Below the pieces are notes generated by a model, which searched no databases, was not told where the DNA came from, and saw only the letters and a program-made list of their open reading frames with translations. From assembly GCF_032917945.1 (NCBI RefSeq), contig NZ_CP136624.1, forward strand, positions 6,324,001-6,388,000: a stretch of 64,000 bases of DNA, given 5' to 3'. The DNA comes from Bradyrhizobium sp. sBnM-33. Lineage in GTDB: Bacteria; Pseudomonadota; Alphaproteobacteria; Rhizobiales; Xanthobacteraceae. The translations under genes and the position numbers were made by a program. Positions 18,008-27,071 of the stretch are shown here, piece after piece (the stretch's first letter is position 1; every line of letters begins with the position of its first letter).

Positions 18008-19135
18008 TCAGTAGGGAAACGGCCACAATCTGAGCTTCTCCTTGCCGATCGATATGAGCCGGGCAAACCCATGTGGCTCCTTAATGAGAAGATAGCAGAT
18101 CAACGATCCAAAGATGATGAATTCCAGATGAGTAATCGTCTCTGTCGACAGCGGCACACCGAGCTGGGTTGGAAGCAGGTTCAGCATGATGGGCAGGATC
18201 AGGATAAAGGCCGCACCGATGAATGACCCCATGATCGAACCCAACCCGCCGATGATCACCATGAACAGAAGCTGCAGCGAACGCTCGATCGAGAAGGCGA
18301 GCGGCTCCCACGAGCCCAGATAGACGAACGCCCAAAGTGCGCCCGCTACGCCGATGATAAATGAAGAGACCCCGAAAGCTGTAAGCTTCGCGTAGAGTGG
18401 CCGGATGCCGATGAGCTCCGCAGCTATGTCCATGTCGCGGATTGCCATCCATTGTCTGCCGAGATTGCCGCGAACGAGGTTCTTCGCCAGAATCGCGAAT
18501 ACAGTTACGAAGATCAGGCACAGCAGATATCGCTCAATCGGCGTGCCCACGTTCAGACCGAAGAAATCCAGTGTCGGTGCATTGACGGATCCTGACGGCG
18601 CATAATTGGTGAACCACGCCACCCGCAGGAACACCCAGTCGAAGAAGAACTGCGCTGCGAGTGTTGCAACCGCCAGATAGAGGCCCTTGATCCGCAAACT
18701 GGGAATGCCAAAGAGGATGCCGACAACCGCCGTCGTGAGTCCGCCGAGCAAAATGGATGGCAGCACAGGCAGCGGCGGGATCGAAATCGCGAAGTCAAAC
18801 CAGGCGATCGGAATATGAACGCCGGTCGCCAGCTTGTAAGCAGAGTAGGCGCCGATGGCCATGAATGCACCGCTGCCGAGCGTGATCTGGCCGCAATAGC
18901 CGACAAGGATGTTCACGCCGATTGCAGCGAGCGCGAGGATCAGGAAGGGCAGCAGAATGGCGCGAAGCAGATAGTCGGTGCCGAACGGCCAAATGTCGAA
19001 GTCGGCCAGCAGCGGCACGCCTACGAAGGCGATACCGAGCAAGATGACGAGCGCTATGCGGTCCTGGCGGATCGGGAAGACCGCCATATCCTCCGCGTAG
19101 GTCGTCTTGAATTGGCCTGCCTCGCGATAAAGCAC
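18008..19135 (-). CDS. livM: branched-chain type ABC transporter permease (LivM)
   Basis: A 375-residue inner membrane permease with about nine hydrophobic segments. NILVGYCGQITLGSGAFMAIGAYSAY is the recognisable LivM signature (quoted parts: GYCGQITLGSGAF and MAIGAYSAY), and the C-terminal MVIIGGLGSIMGSF is the cytoplasmic EAA-like loop that meets the ATPases. Translation starts at GTG 19135, with GAGGAG upstream. The gap to livH is 15 bases, so they share a transcript. Confidence 0.9.
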   Translation of the reverse strand: MLYREAGQFKTTYAEDMAVFPIRQDRIALVILLGIAFVGVPLLADFDIWPFGTDYLLRAILLPFLILALAAIGVNILVGYCGQITLGSGAFMAIGAYSAYKLATGVHIPIAWFDFAISIPPLPVLPSILLGGLTTAVVGILFGIPSLRIKGLYLAVATLAAQFFFDWVFLRVAWFTNYAPSGSVNAPTLDFFGLNVGTPIERYLLCLIFVTVFAILAKNLVRGNLGRQWMAIRDMDIAAELIGIRPLYAKLTAFGVSSFIIGVAGALWAFVYLGSWEPLAFSIERSLQLLFMVIIGGLGSIMGSFIGAAFILILPIMLNLLPTQLGVPLSTETITHLEFIIFGSLICYLLIKEPHGFARLISIGKEKLRLWPFPY

Positions 19136-19150
19136 AACTAGCTCCTCGTC

Positions 19151-20080
19151 TCAGATGCGCTCGATGATGCGCTCGCCGAACAGCCCCTGCGGACGCACGA
19201 GCAGCACCGCCAACGCCAGCACATAGGCGAACCAATATTCGATACCGCCACCAATATGTGAGCCCAAGAACACCTCGGCGAGCTTCTCGCCCGCACCTAC
19301 GATAAGCCCGCCGACGATCGCTCCTGGAACCGAGGTAAGGCCCCCAATGATCAGAACCGGCAAGGCCTTCAGCGCGAGAAACGTGATCGAGAACTGTACA
19401 CCCAGCTTAGTACCCCACACGGTCGCAGCAACCAGCGCAACGAGACCGGCAACAAGCCAGACGACAAACCAGATCCAGCCGATTGGAATCCCGACCGACT
19501 GCGCCGCCATGTGGTCATCGGCAACCGCCCTGAGCGCGCGACCGGTTTTGGTACGCTGGAAGAAGATCGCGAGACCCGCGACCAGAATGCCGGCGATAAA
19601 CCCGCCCCAGACATCCAGCTGGTTGACCAGAATCCCACCCGGAAAGTGACCTTCGAACAGGAGCCAGACGTCCGTCGGGAACAGCCGCAACGGGTAAACA
19701 TCGGAACCGAAGATCATCTGCGCCGCACCCTCAAGGACGAATGTCACGCCAATGGTGGACATGAACAATGTGAGGCCATCCTGATTGACGAGAGGTCCGA
19801 TCACGAACCGCTCGATCAGCCAGGCCGTTATCGCCATGATCACCGCGGCAAAGCCGATGCCGAGGACGATCGCAACCCAAAGCGGGAAGCCGTTCGCCAC
19901 GAGGAGATCGAGCGAACGAACCAGCGCCAGCCCGGCGAGCAACACCATTGCGCCTTGCGCAAAATTAAAGACGCCGGATGCCTTGAAGATCAACACGAAG
20001 CCGAGCGCGACCAGCGAATACAGGACGCCAGACATCAATCCGCCGATCAGCACCTCGAGAAATTGACCCAATGCGATCAC
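19151..20080 (-). CDS. livH: branched-chain type ABC transporter permease (LivH)
   Basis: A 309-residue inner membrane permease of the LivH type. Motifs include SLVALGFVLIFKASGVFNFAQG at the N-terminus (quoted core: FKASGVFNFAQGAM) and IGGLTSVPGAIVGGL near the C-terminus, the ATPase-contact loop. The GTG at 20080 is chosen as start because GGGAG lies about seven bases upstream; the open frame extends to 20146 but that overlaps livG. The gap to livG is ten bases. Confidence 0.9.
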   Translation of the reverse strand: MIALGQFLEVLIGGLMSGVLYSLVALGFVLIFKASGVFNFAQGAMVLLAGLALVRSLDLLVANGFPLWVAIVLGIGFAAVIMAITAWLIERFVIGPLVNQDGLTLFMSTIGVTFVLEGAAQMIFGSDVYPLRLFPTDVWLLFEGHFPGGILVNQLDVWGGFIAGILVAGLAIFFQRTKTGRALRAVADDHMAAQSVGIPIGWIWFVVWLVAGLVALVAATVWGTKLGVQFSITFLALKALPVLIIGGLTSVPGAIVGGLIVGAGEKLAEVFLGSHIGGGIEYWFAYVLALAVLLVRPQGLFGERIIERI

Positions 20081-20090
20081 ACTATGCTCC

Positions 20091-20876
20091 CTAGTGCGCG
20101 ATGCCGAGATAGGCGTCGATGACGCCCTGATCCTTTTTGACCTCATCCGGCGTTCCGTCGGCGATCTTCACGCCATGATCGAGCACCACCACGCGATGGG
20201 AGAGATCCATCACCACAGCCATGTCGTGCTCGATCAGCGCGATGGTCGTGCCGTAATAATCGTTCACGTCGATGATGAACCGCGACATGTCCTTCTTCTC
20301 TTCGAGGTTCATGCCTGCCATCGGCTCGTCAAGCAGAAGGAGATCGGGCTCCATCGCAAGCGCGCGGCCGAGTTCGACGCGTTTCTGCAGGCCGTATGGC
20401 AAGCGCGCGACCGGCACCTTGCGGATCGGTTCGATCTCCAGAAAATCGATGATCTCTTCGACCCGGTGCCGATGCTCGATCTCCTCCGCCAGCGCAGGGC
20501 CGTAGCGCAGCATCTGCCACAGCAGGCCCCGCCGCATCTTCAATGTGCGGCCAGCCATGATATTGTCGAGCGCGCTCATTCCCTTGAACAGGGCGACGTT
20601 TTGAAAGGTGCGCGCAATGCCGCCACGGGACGCCTCGAACGGCTGCATCTGGGCGCGGGTTCGTCCCTTGAAGGTGATGGCACCGCAATTGGGATGATAG
20701 AAGCCGTTGATGACGTTAAGCATCGAAGTCTTTCCGGCGCCATTCGGTCCGATGATGGCACGAATTTCACCTCTCCTGATGTCAAGCGAAACATCCCTCA
20801 GCGCTTTCACGCCGCCAAACGCCAGCGATACCCCCTCGACCTGAAGCAGGATTTCGCTCGTGTCCGGCATCCTCAT
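20091..20876 (-). CDS. livG: branched-chain type ABC transporter, ATPase (LivG)
   Basis: A 261-residue ATPase of the LivG type. Walker A is GPNGAGKTS, the signature region is LPYGLQKRVELGRAL (so the classical LSGGQ is degenerate) and Walker B is LLLLDEPMAGMN. The Q-loop and the helical insert (TLKMRRGLLWQ) fit LivG. Its ATG overlaps the stop of the acyl-CoA ligase gene by four bases (ATGA), a sign of translational coupling. An in-frame ATG six bases later is also possible. Confidence 0.9.
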   Translation of the reverse strand: MRMPDTSEILLQVEGVSLAFGGVKALRDVSLDIRRGEIRAIIGPNGAGKTSMLNVINGFYHPNCGAITFKGRTRAQMQPFEASRGGIARTFQNVALFKGMSALDNIMAGRTLKMRRGLLWQMLRYGPALAEEIEHRHRVEEIIDFLEIEPIRKVPVARLPYGLQKRVELGRALAMEPDLLLLDEPMAGMNLEEKKDMSRFIIDVNDYYGTTIALIEHDMAVVMDLSHRVVVLDHGVKIADGTPDEVKKDQGVIDAYLGIAH

Positions 20877-22843
20877 GCGGCCCTCCCCAAGGGTTCCGTC
20901 GCGCCAATTGCCGGCACGTCGCGGATCTTTACCCGCGCCGCGATCACGCCTTTGCGGCCATCCTCAAAAGTGACTTCGGTGGAAATTTCGGCTTCGTGCG
21001 AACCGTCGTAAAGCGCTGCGACCAATGGCGCATAGCGCTCGGCGATAAATCCGCGGCGAACTTTCTGCGTGCGTGTCAATTCGCCATCGTCTGCGTCTAG
21101 CTCCTTATGCAGAATCAGAAAGCGGCGAATCTGTGCGCCAGCCATCACCTTTTCCTCCGCGAGGGAGCGGTTCACTTCTTCAACGCTATTCGCCACCAGG
21201 TCGTAGACCAGCGGATGCCCCGCCAGTTCCTGATAGGAGCCGTAGGCAATGTTGTTGCGTTCGGCCCAGCTCCCCACCGCAGTCAGGTCGATATTGAGAA
21301 TGGCGCAAACGAACTCCCTGGAATCGCCGAAGGCGACCGCTTCCTTGATGCTTGGAAAGAACTTCAACTTGTTCTCGAGATACTTCGGCGCAAATATCGT
21401 TCCGTCGGCCAGCCGGCCCACATCCTTTGCGCGATCGATGATCTTCAGATGTCCCGTCTTCTCGTCGAAGAAGCCGGCATCACCGGTCTTGACGTAACCG
21501 TCAGGCGTCAGGGTCTCCGCAGTTTTCGCCTGATCCTTGAAATATCGGACAAACATGCCGGGTGAACGGAATTGCACCTCGCCTGATTCCGCAATGCGAA
21601 GGTCGACGTTCGGCGCCGCCGGCCCAACAGTATCGGAGTAGATCTCCCCGTCAGGCTGACACGTGACGTAGAGGAACGCTTCAGTCTGACCGTAGAGCTG
21701 CTTCAGGTTCAATCCGATCGAGCGGTAAAACGCGAAAAGATCCGGACCAATGGCCTCACCTGCAGTATAGGCAACGCGCACGCGAGACAGGCCGAGAACG
21801 TTTTTAAGGGGCTCGTAGAGTATCAAGCGTCCGAGCGCATAGAGTAGCCGGCCTGACACCGGCACCGGCTTTCCGGTCAAAATCGATTCGCCATGCCGTC
21901 GCGCAATGCGGAGGAAGTAGTCGAACATACGCCGCTTGATTGGCGCAGCATCCTCCATGCGGATCATCACCCGCGTCAGCATGTTTTCGAAAACCCGCGG
22001 CGGAGCGAAATAGAAGGTTGGTCCGATCTCGCGCAAATCCTGCTCGACCGTCTCACCGCTCTCGGGACACGCCATGCAGAAACCGGCGGCAAGGCCCTGT
22101 GCATAGTTGAGGTAATGATCTCCCACCCAGGCGAGCGGCAGATAAGCAAGTGCCACGTCGTTCTCGGTCAACCTGTCGAACCTGACAGTATCCGTTGCAG
22201 CGTCGATGCACCCTCGCGCCGACAGCATGACGCCCTTCGACGCGCCGGTTGTTCCCGAGGTATAGAGGATGATCGAGACGTCAGAACCTTCACCCTGACG
22301 GATGATTTCATCGATCTGCTCGCCAAGCGCAGCATTGCCCGCAAGCGCGGCCCGGCCGTCTTCGATGACATCATGGATTGCGATCAGCCGGCTGTGATCG
22401 TAGTCGCGGAGTCCACGCGGTTCATCGTAAACAATCTTCCGAAGATGCGGCACCCGGTCGGATACGGACAAAATCTTGTCGACCTGCTCCTGATCCTGCG
22501 CTGCAACAAAGTTCACGTCCGCGTGGGCAAGGACATAGGCAAGCTCGTCAGCCACCGCATCCGAATAGACCGGAACCGGAATCGCACGCAGCGCCTGCGC
22601 TGCCATTATGGTCCAATAGAGCTTCGGCCGGTTGGAGCCGACGATGGCGATCGTGTCGCCTGGCTGCAAACCTATCCGCTGCAAACCCGCGGCATAGGCA
22701 CGTACGATCCCGGCGACCTCGGTCCAATTCCACGTCTGCCAGATGCCAAGATCCTTATGCCGAAACGCCGGACGGTTGCCAAACTTCGCGGCGTTTCGCA
22801 GTAGCAACTTGGGGAACGTATCAAACGGTCCGCCACCGGCCAT
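20873..22843 (-). CDS. long-chain acyl-CoA ligase (AMP-forming)
   Basis: A 656-residue AMP-binding enzyme. It would activate a carboxylic acid to its CoA thioester through an acyl-adenylate. Motifs are ILYTSGTTGASKGV (P-loop), YGQTEAF, and VKTGDAGFFDEKTG with the hinge and catalytic region DRAKDVGRLADGT. The ATG at 22843 has GGAG six bases upstream, preferred over an in-frame GTG at 22855. It is the first gene of the operon and overlaps livG. Ligases encoded with liv-type transporters usually act on the imported acid, for example a fatty or aromatic acid; the exact substrate is unknown. Confidence 0.88.
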   Translation of the reverse strand: MAGGGPFDTFPKLLLRNAAKFGNRPAFRHKDLGIWQTWNWTEVAGIVRAYAAGLQRIGLQPGDTIAIVGSNRPKLYWTIMAAQALRAIPVPVYSDAVADELAYVLAHADVNFVAAQDQEQVDKILSVSDRVPHLRKIVYDEPRGLRDYDHSRLIAIHDVIEDGRAALAGNAALGEQIDEIIRQGEGSDVSIILYTSGTTGASKGVMLSARGCIDAATDTVRFDRLTENDVALAYLPLAWVGDHYLNYAQGLAAGFCMACPESGETVEQDLREIGPTFYFAPPRVFENMLTRVMIRMEDAAPIKRRMFDYFLRIARRHGESILTGKPVPVSGRLLYALGRLILYEPLKNVLGLSRVRVAYTAGEAIGPDLFAFYRSIGLNLKQLYGQTEAFLYVTCQPDGEIYSDTVGPAAPNVDLRIAESGEVQFRSPGMFVRYFKDQAKTAETLTPDGYVKTGDAGFFDEKTGHLKIIDRAKDVGRLADGTIFAPKYLENKLKFFPSIKEAVAFGDSREFVCAILNIDLTAVGSWAERNNIAYGSYQELAGHPLVYDLVANSVEEVNRSLAEEKVMAGAQIRRFLILHKELDADDGELTRTQKVRRGFIAERYAPLVAALYDGSHEAEISTEVTFEDGRKGVIAARVKIRDVPAIGATEPLGRAA

Positions 22844-23218
22844 GTCCGTCTCCACCCAAAAACCGGCACGTTGGTTCGCGCCTGCTTATGGTGATCTGCG
22901 CCCTTCAGGCGGCAGCCATGCGAGTTCCGCATGCTTCCCTTGAGAATACAATTGATCGAAAGTCCTACAAGCCCGGTTTGGCAGTCCCGGATGCGGCCAA
23001 TTGTGTTGGCGCATGTTGCGACGCACATCCTATGCCGGTTGTGGGGGCACAAACGGATGTCCCGGGATGAGGGCCATTGGAGCCAAAAGCAGATATCACG
23101 AAGCGTTTGGTTTTCGTCCGAAACCAAAATTGCCTCTGTCGATCTACACCCTTCACTGCAGCCGCGCGTCGACCGCGCCCGCGGAGCTTGTCCACTCCGC
23201 CGGCGCGGCCGCTCGACA
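22844..23218. other. 375-base gap between the ligase operon and the amidohydrolase gene
   Basis: The gap probably holds the promoter of the ligase-liv operon, which reads leftward, and the 3' end of the amidohydrolase transcript. I see no convincing gene, hairpin with T-run, or repeat. Short open frames here lack ribosome sites and family resemblance. Confidence 0.3.
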
Positions 23219-24724
23219 TTACGCGGCGCGAACGTAGCCGTAGCGCAGGTTCGAGGGCGCCTTGGCGGCCTGCGTATACTCGTTCTTGAGCGAAGCGAGA
23301 CGGTCCTCGGAATAGGCCGGCATCCTGGTATCAGCCGCCCTCAGCTTGATCTTGTAGAACCTGGTTGCGTTGCCCGCGAAGATCAGTTGCTTGACGGCGC
23401 TGTTAGCGTCGCCGAGCGGCGCAAAGCCGTATTTCTTCTGCATGTCCTCCGGGATTTCAAGCCGGCGCATCGCCTCGATCTGCCACTGCGGTGAGCCGTA
23501 CCAGACCGAGTCAGTGCCCCACATCACGTGGTCGACTCCCATGCCCTTGATCAATGTGCCGACCAGCGCGGCACAGAACTTGGGATGCGCGACTGCTGAG
23601 TTGGCAAAGGACGTGCCGAGCTCGGCATACACATTGTTGACGCCGTACTTCTGCGGGATTTCCGCGAGATCCGTGGCCCACTGGATGCGGCCGGTCTGCT
23701 CGAACTCCGCCCACGCCTTGTCCGGCAGCTCGAGGAACGCCCGCAGCGCCGAGTGATAGATCACGAAATTCATCTGCGGCCAGTCCTTGGCAGCCTTTCC
23801 GATGTCCCATGCGGTTGCGTATTCCCACACGCCGGCGAACGACTTCTCGTAATCGGGCGGCAGCAGCCCCTTGTGGATACACAGCGTGTTGATGCCGGCC
23901 TTTACCGCTTTCTCGTAAAACGGATACATCACCTGCTCGTCGTCGAGCCGCCATGGGAATTTGGAGGGCGCCAGCGGATCGCCGATCGTGTAGGACTTCC
24001 AGGAATCCGGCTTGTAGACCTCGATGGCCTTGTCGACCTCCTCCATCCAGCCGGGCTGCTTTGGGGTGATGACGCTATGCGCCAGCAGGCGGCGCGAGCC
24101 GGCGAAGTCGTTGATGAGTTCGCGTGCCTTGACGATCTGCTCATTGGAAAGAAGCCACCAGCTCGGATCGTCGAATGGCGCGCCGCTCAACAGCGCCATG
24201 TTGGTGTCGCTGTCGTAGTAGATCTCTTTCACATAGTTTTGGAACTTGTAGCGGGCGAGCGAGGACACGCCCTCCTCCTTCATCTTCGGATTCCAGTGCT
24301 GGCTCGCAAAGTCCGCCAGCCCCAACAGCTCCTTGTGATCGAAGTCGTCGCGCACGAAATGGGTCTGAACATCGAAGATGAACTGGCCGGCGAGGCCTTG
24401 CGCGCGCGCCTGCATCAATTCGGGCTCCCGCGCCTCCGCAGGCGCGACCTGGAAAACATTGCCGTAGACGTCGTTCATGGCGAGGAATGCCGCCGCCATG
24501 CCGCAGCTCGTGTGCAGGAACTGCCTGCGGCTCAAGCCGAGGTGCTTGCCGTTGACGTCGGCGAGCTCGTTGATCCGCGCCTCGACCTTCTTTTGCACGG
24601 CGCTCTGCGGGGGCGGCAGATACTCGCCGTTGGAAACAATCTGCGTGGGAATCGGCGTTGCCGCCGACGCGGCCTCCGCGCCCGCGACAAGACGCTGCTC
24701 TCGCTCGCTAAGCCAGGTGCTCAT
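23219..24724 (-). CDS. amidohydrolase-family protein with an internal Tat-like motif
   Basis: A 501-residue TIM-barrel metal-dependent hydrolase of the amidohydrolase_2 (PF04909) type. Visible motifs are FDVQTHFV (first metal-site region), LCIHKG, FVIYHSA and MWGTDSVWYGSP, a late Asp. The ATG at 24724 is preceded by a strong GGGAGGAG; a longer frame to 24796 is rejected. Residues 63-75 read GLSRRQFLHTSCG, a twin-arginine motif followed by a hydrophobic stretch, but it is 65 residues from the start, an unusually long leader. The related ligase-liv operon lies just downstream on the same strand, suggesting a catabolic pathway. Family members include decarboxylases and lactonases; the reaction is not predictable. 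Confidence 0.75.
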   Translation of the reverse strand: MSTWLSEREQRLVAGAEAASAATPIPTQIVSNGEYLPPPQSAVQKKVEARINELADVNGKHLGLSRRQFLHTSCGMAAAFLAMNDVYGNVFQVAPAEAREPELMQARAQGLAGQFIFDVQTHFVRDDFDHKELLGLADFASQHWNPKMKEEGVSSLARYKFQNYVKEIYYDSDTNMALLSGAPFDDPSWWLLSNEQIVKARELINDFAGSRRLLAHSVITPKQPGWMEEVDKAIEVYKPDSWKSYTIGDPLAPSKFPWRLDDEQVMYPFYEKAVKAGINTLCIHKGLLPPDYEKSFAGVWEYATAWDIGKAAKDWPQMNFVIYHSALRAFLELPDKAWAEFEQTGRIQWATDLAEIPQKYGVNNVYAELGTSFANSAVAHPKFCAALVGTLIKGMGVDHVMWGTDSVWYGSPQWQIEAMRRLEIPEDMQKKYGFAPLGDANSAVKQLIFAGNATRFYKIKLRAADTRMPAYSEDRLASLKNEYTQAAKAPSNLRYGYVRAA

Positions 24725-25146
24725 TTTCTCCTCCCTGTTTGGTTGGGCCACGACGGCGCTGGTCGGTGCGCGCGTCAGGCCTGCGCGTTTGGCCACTCCC
24801 GATCAGTCAGGTGGACGAAATAGGCGTACCTCCCGTTCAGCCACGCATAAGGCAATCACACTCGCCTCACGCCCAGGCGGGTCTCAGCACATCATTCTGT
24901 GAGGGTACAGACACACTTGAAAACTACTTACGGTAGTGGCGCATCTTCGCCGAATTCAATGCTCAAATTTCCAATGGCGCAAGCAAAGTTATGCGGCAGT
25001 CATGCTGTCCCAAAGCGCCCGTTGCGAGTGGCAGGTTGCCCGAGCGACCGCAAAGGGCCTGTCGGCCTTACGAGGCGCTTGTTGCAAACGAAGCATCGTC
25101 CTTCGCGGACAGATGGAGGGCCCCGGCACGCATCAATTGCCCTGGC
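24725..25146. other. 422-base gap upstream of the amidohydrolase gene
   Basis: It is likely to hold the amidohydrolase promoter (reading left) and the end of the Cys-rich gene, which also reads left. I found no gene, clear terminator or known repeat in it. Confidence 0.3.
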
Positions 25147-25380
25147 CTAGACTCGATCACTTAGCCCTTTGACGCCTTCACTTTCGGCGCAGTGCTCGCA
25201 ACAAAAGAACGTGCCGGACTTCTCCAATCCGTGCCCGACGATGCGGATGCCGCAATGATCGCAGGTCGGCGCGAGCGCGTGAATGGCACATTCGAAACTG
25301 TCGAAGGTATGCGCCTTGCCGTCCATTGTGACCTGAAAGGCCTTGTCATAGTCATTGCCGCAGGTTTCACATGTAGCCAT
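25147..25380 (-). CDS. small Cys-rich zinc-ribbon-like protein
   Basis: A 77-residue protein with Cys pairs CETC, a lone Cys in SFECAIHAL, CDHC, then CCEHC. This arrangement, with an adjoining His, suggests one or two zinc sites, similar to prokaryotic metallothionein-like or YHS-like proteins. ATG at 25380 is preferred to 25395 because GAAGGCGG sits just upstream. It has no signal peptide. Function is unknown; binding of zinc or of redox metal is inference. Confidence 0.65.
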   Translation of the reverse strand: MATCETCGNDYDKAFQVTMDGKAHTFDSFECAIHALAPTCDHCGIRIVGHGLEKSGTFFCCEHCAESEGVKGLSDRV

Positions 25381-25530
25381 GATGTCCGCCTTCATTTATG
25401 ACGCGGTTCCAACCCGTGGTCGCCACCTTAGCATTAAGTGAACTCAATAACGGGGTCTCTAAAGGTTGGTTCCTCCTTGAGCGCAACATCGACAAGCCCG
25501 GCGTCTGCTGACGCGGCTTAATCGAGCAGC

Positions 25531-26454
25531 TCATCCTCCGGAATTCGACAGCATCTTCTGGAGTATTGCCTCGACCGAGTGCGGCGATATCCCAAGCTCG
25601 GCAAATCCAGGCATATCCGGCGATGTCACGGTGTCGATTTGCATCAGCTCCACTTGATTGCGCGTCAGGAATGGTATCCGGAGCATTTCGGAGGCCCATG
25701 CCAATGCATGCCAGGCGGCAAACGGGATCGGAAGCAGCCGAGGCGCAAGTCCGGCTTGCTGCGCCACGGCTCTAAGCAACTCCTTGTAAGAGTAGACGCG
25801 AGGGCCGCCGAACTCGAACATCCCCGGCGTCTCGGCGCGCTGCATGATCCGGCCAATCGCGTCCGCAACATCATCCACATAGGCGGGCTGCAATCTGGTC
25901 TCGCCGCGGCCGAACACCGGATAGATGGGAAGCTGGCGGAGCAGCTTGAGGATGACGACGAGAAACGCGTCGTCCGGTCCGAACATCACCGCCGGACGGA
26001 TCAAAGTTGCCTCGGCGAACGCGGCCCGGACCGCGAGTTCGCCCTCGCCACGCTTTCGGATGTAGCGCGATTGGGAGGTGGCATCGGAGCCGATTCCTGA
26101 AATGTGGACGAGTCTTTTGACTCCGGCCCTGTGCGCTTGAATTGCTACCCGCCGGGCGGCCTCGACATGAACGGAATGAAAAGTCTCCGCTCCGCGCTCC
26201 ACGTAAAGACTGACCGCATTTACAGCGCCGTAGGCGCCGGCAAGCGCATCCGCGACCGACCGCTCGTCGTGAATGTTGGCCTCTAGGGATTGAAGTTGCG
26301 GATCATCAGCACCAGGCAAGGTGTAACCGTGATCCGGATGCCTTGACGCGATCCGAACGGGAAATCCGCTTGAGCGCAGATGTTGAACGATGCGGCGGCC
26401 CAGAAAGCCGGTTCCGCCGAACACGGTGACGGTCTGACCGTTCGTTGCCACCAT
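25531..26454 (-). CDS. NAD(P)-binding epimerase-like protein (NDUFA9/SDR-type)
   Basis: A 307-residue atypical short-chain dehydrogenase/reductase. It begins with the dinucleotide-binding motif TVFGGTGFLGRR, followed by the NAD(P)-binding half. LVHISGIGSD and SRYIRKRGEGELAVRAAF fit the family related to the complex I NDUFA9 subunit and to NAD(P)H-binding sugar epimerases; the usual catalytic YxxxK is seen as YIRKR. Substrate is unknown. The gap to the Cys-rich gene is 150 bases. Confidence 0.75.
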   Translation of the reverse strand: MVATNGQTVTVFGGTGFLGRRIVQHLRSSGFPVRIASRHPDHGYTLPGADDPQLQSLEANIHDERSVADALAGAYGAVNAVSLYVERGAETFHSVHVEAARRVAIQAHRAGVKRLVHISGIGSDATSQSRYIRKRGEGELAVRAAFAEATLIRPAVMFGPDDAFLVVILKLLRQLPIYPVFGRGETRLQPAYVDDVADAIGRIMQRAETPGMFEFGGPRVYSYKELLRAVAQQAGLAPRLLPIPFAAWHALAWASEMLRIPFLTRNQVELMQIDTVTSPDMPGFAELGISPHSVEAILQKMLSNSGG

Positions 26455-27071
26455 GGCCCACTCGCCAGTTCATGTCGCAACGTCCCCATTATAGCGGCTT
26501 CGAAGGCTGCTGCGACGAATAACTGCAAATCTACGAATGATGAGCATGCGAGGGGATATCGATCGCAGCCACGGCTACCGCGATCGGCGCTGGCGGCGCG
26601 CTGAGCTCCACCAAGACGACAGTGTTGAGACTGTTGAGGAACCTATGCAAAGCATCGTCAATCGCGTCTTACCCACCAGGAGAAAGTATGGCACCTCTCG
26701 ATCGAATCGATGCGCTCCCGCCTAGTGGCTGCCCTGCCCGTCGCATTTAGCGCCGTGTGGGGTGGACTTGGCACAGCCTGTGCCGCTAACGAAGCCTCCC
26801 TCCTGGCCAAGCGTGGCCCGCGAGCCTCGCACCAAAGAGATTTAGTAGCAGCGTAGGCAGCCGAGCTCGACGGGTGACGACGAGGTTCATATTGACTTTC
26901 GGGGCCACCCAGGACCACTGTCCGCGAAGGCAGCGCGTTCGTACGCGTGCCCAATTCAGGAGGTGTCCCACTGGCGTCTGGCCGGGGCGGGCAGAACGGC
27001 GTTCAACCACCTCCAGCGCAAAAACATTCAAGGCCTTCGGTCTGGCGCCGGTCCTTCATAGGGGATCGCCG
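26455..27071. other. 617-base low-coding stretch with possible decayed ORFs
   Basis: No convincing full gene. A ribosome site AGGAG (26678-26682) precedes ATG at 26688, which opens a 20-codon frame. In another frame, 26710-26856 encodes 48 residues beginning MRSRLVAALPVAFSAVW, a signal-peptide-like stretch, then AANEASLLAKRG. One frameshift could join the two, so this may be a decayed secreted protein gene. This reading is weak. Confidence 0.3.
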
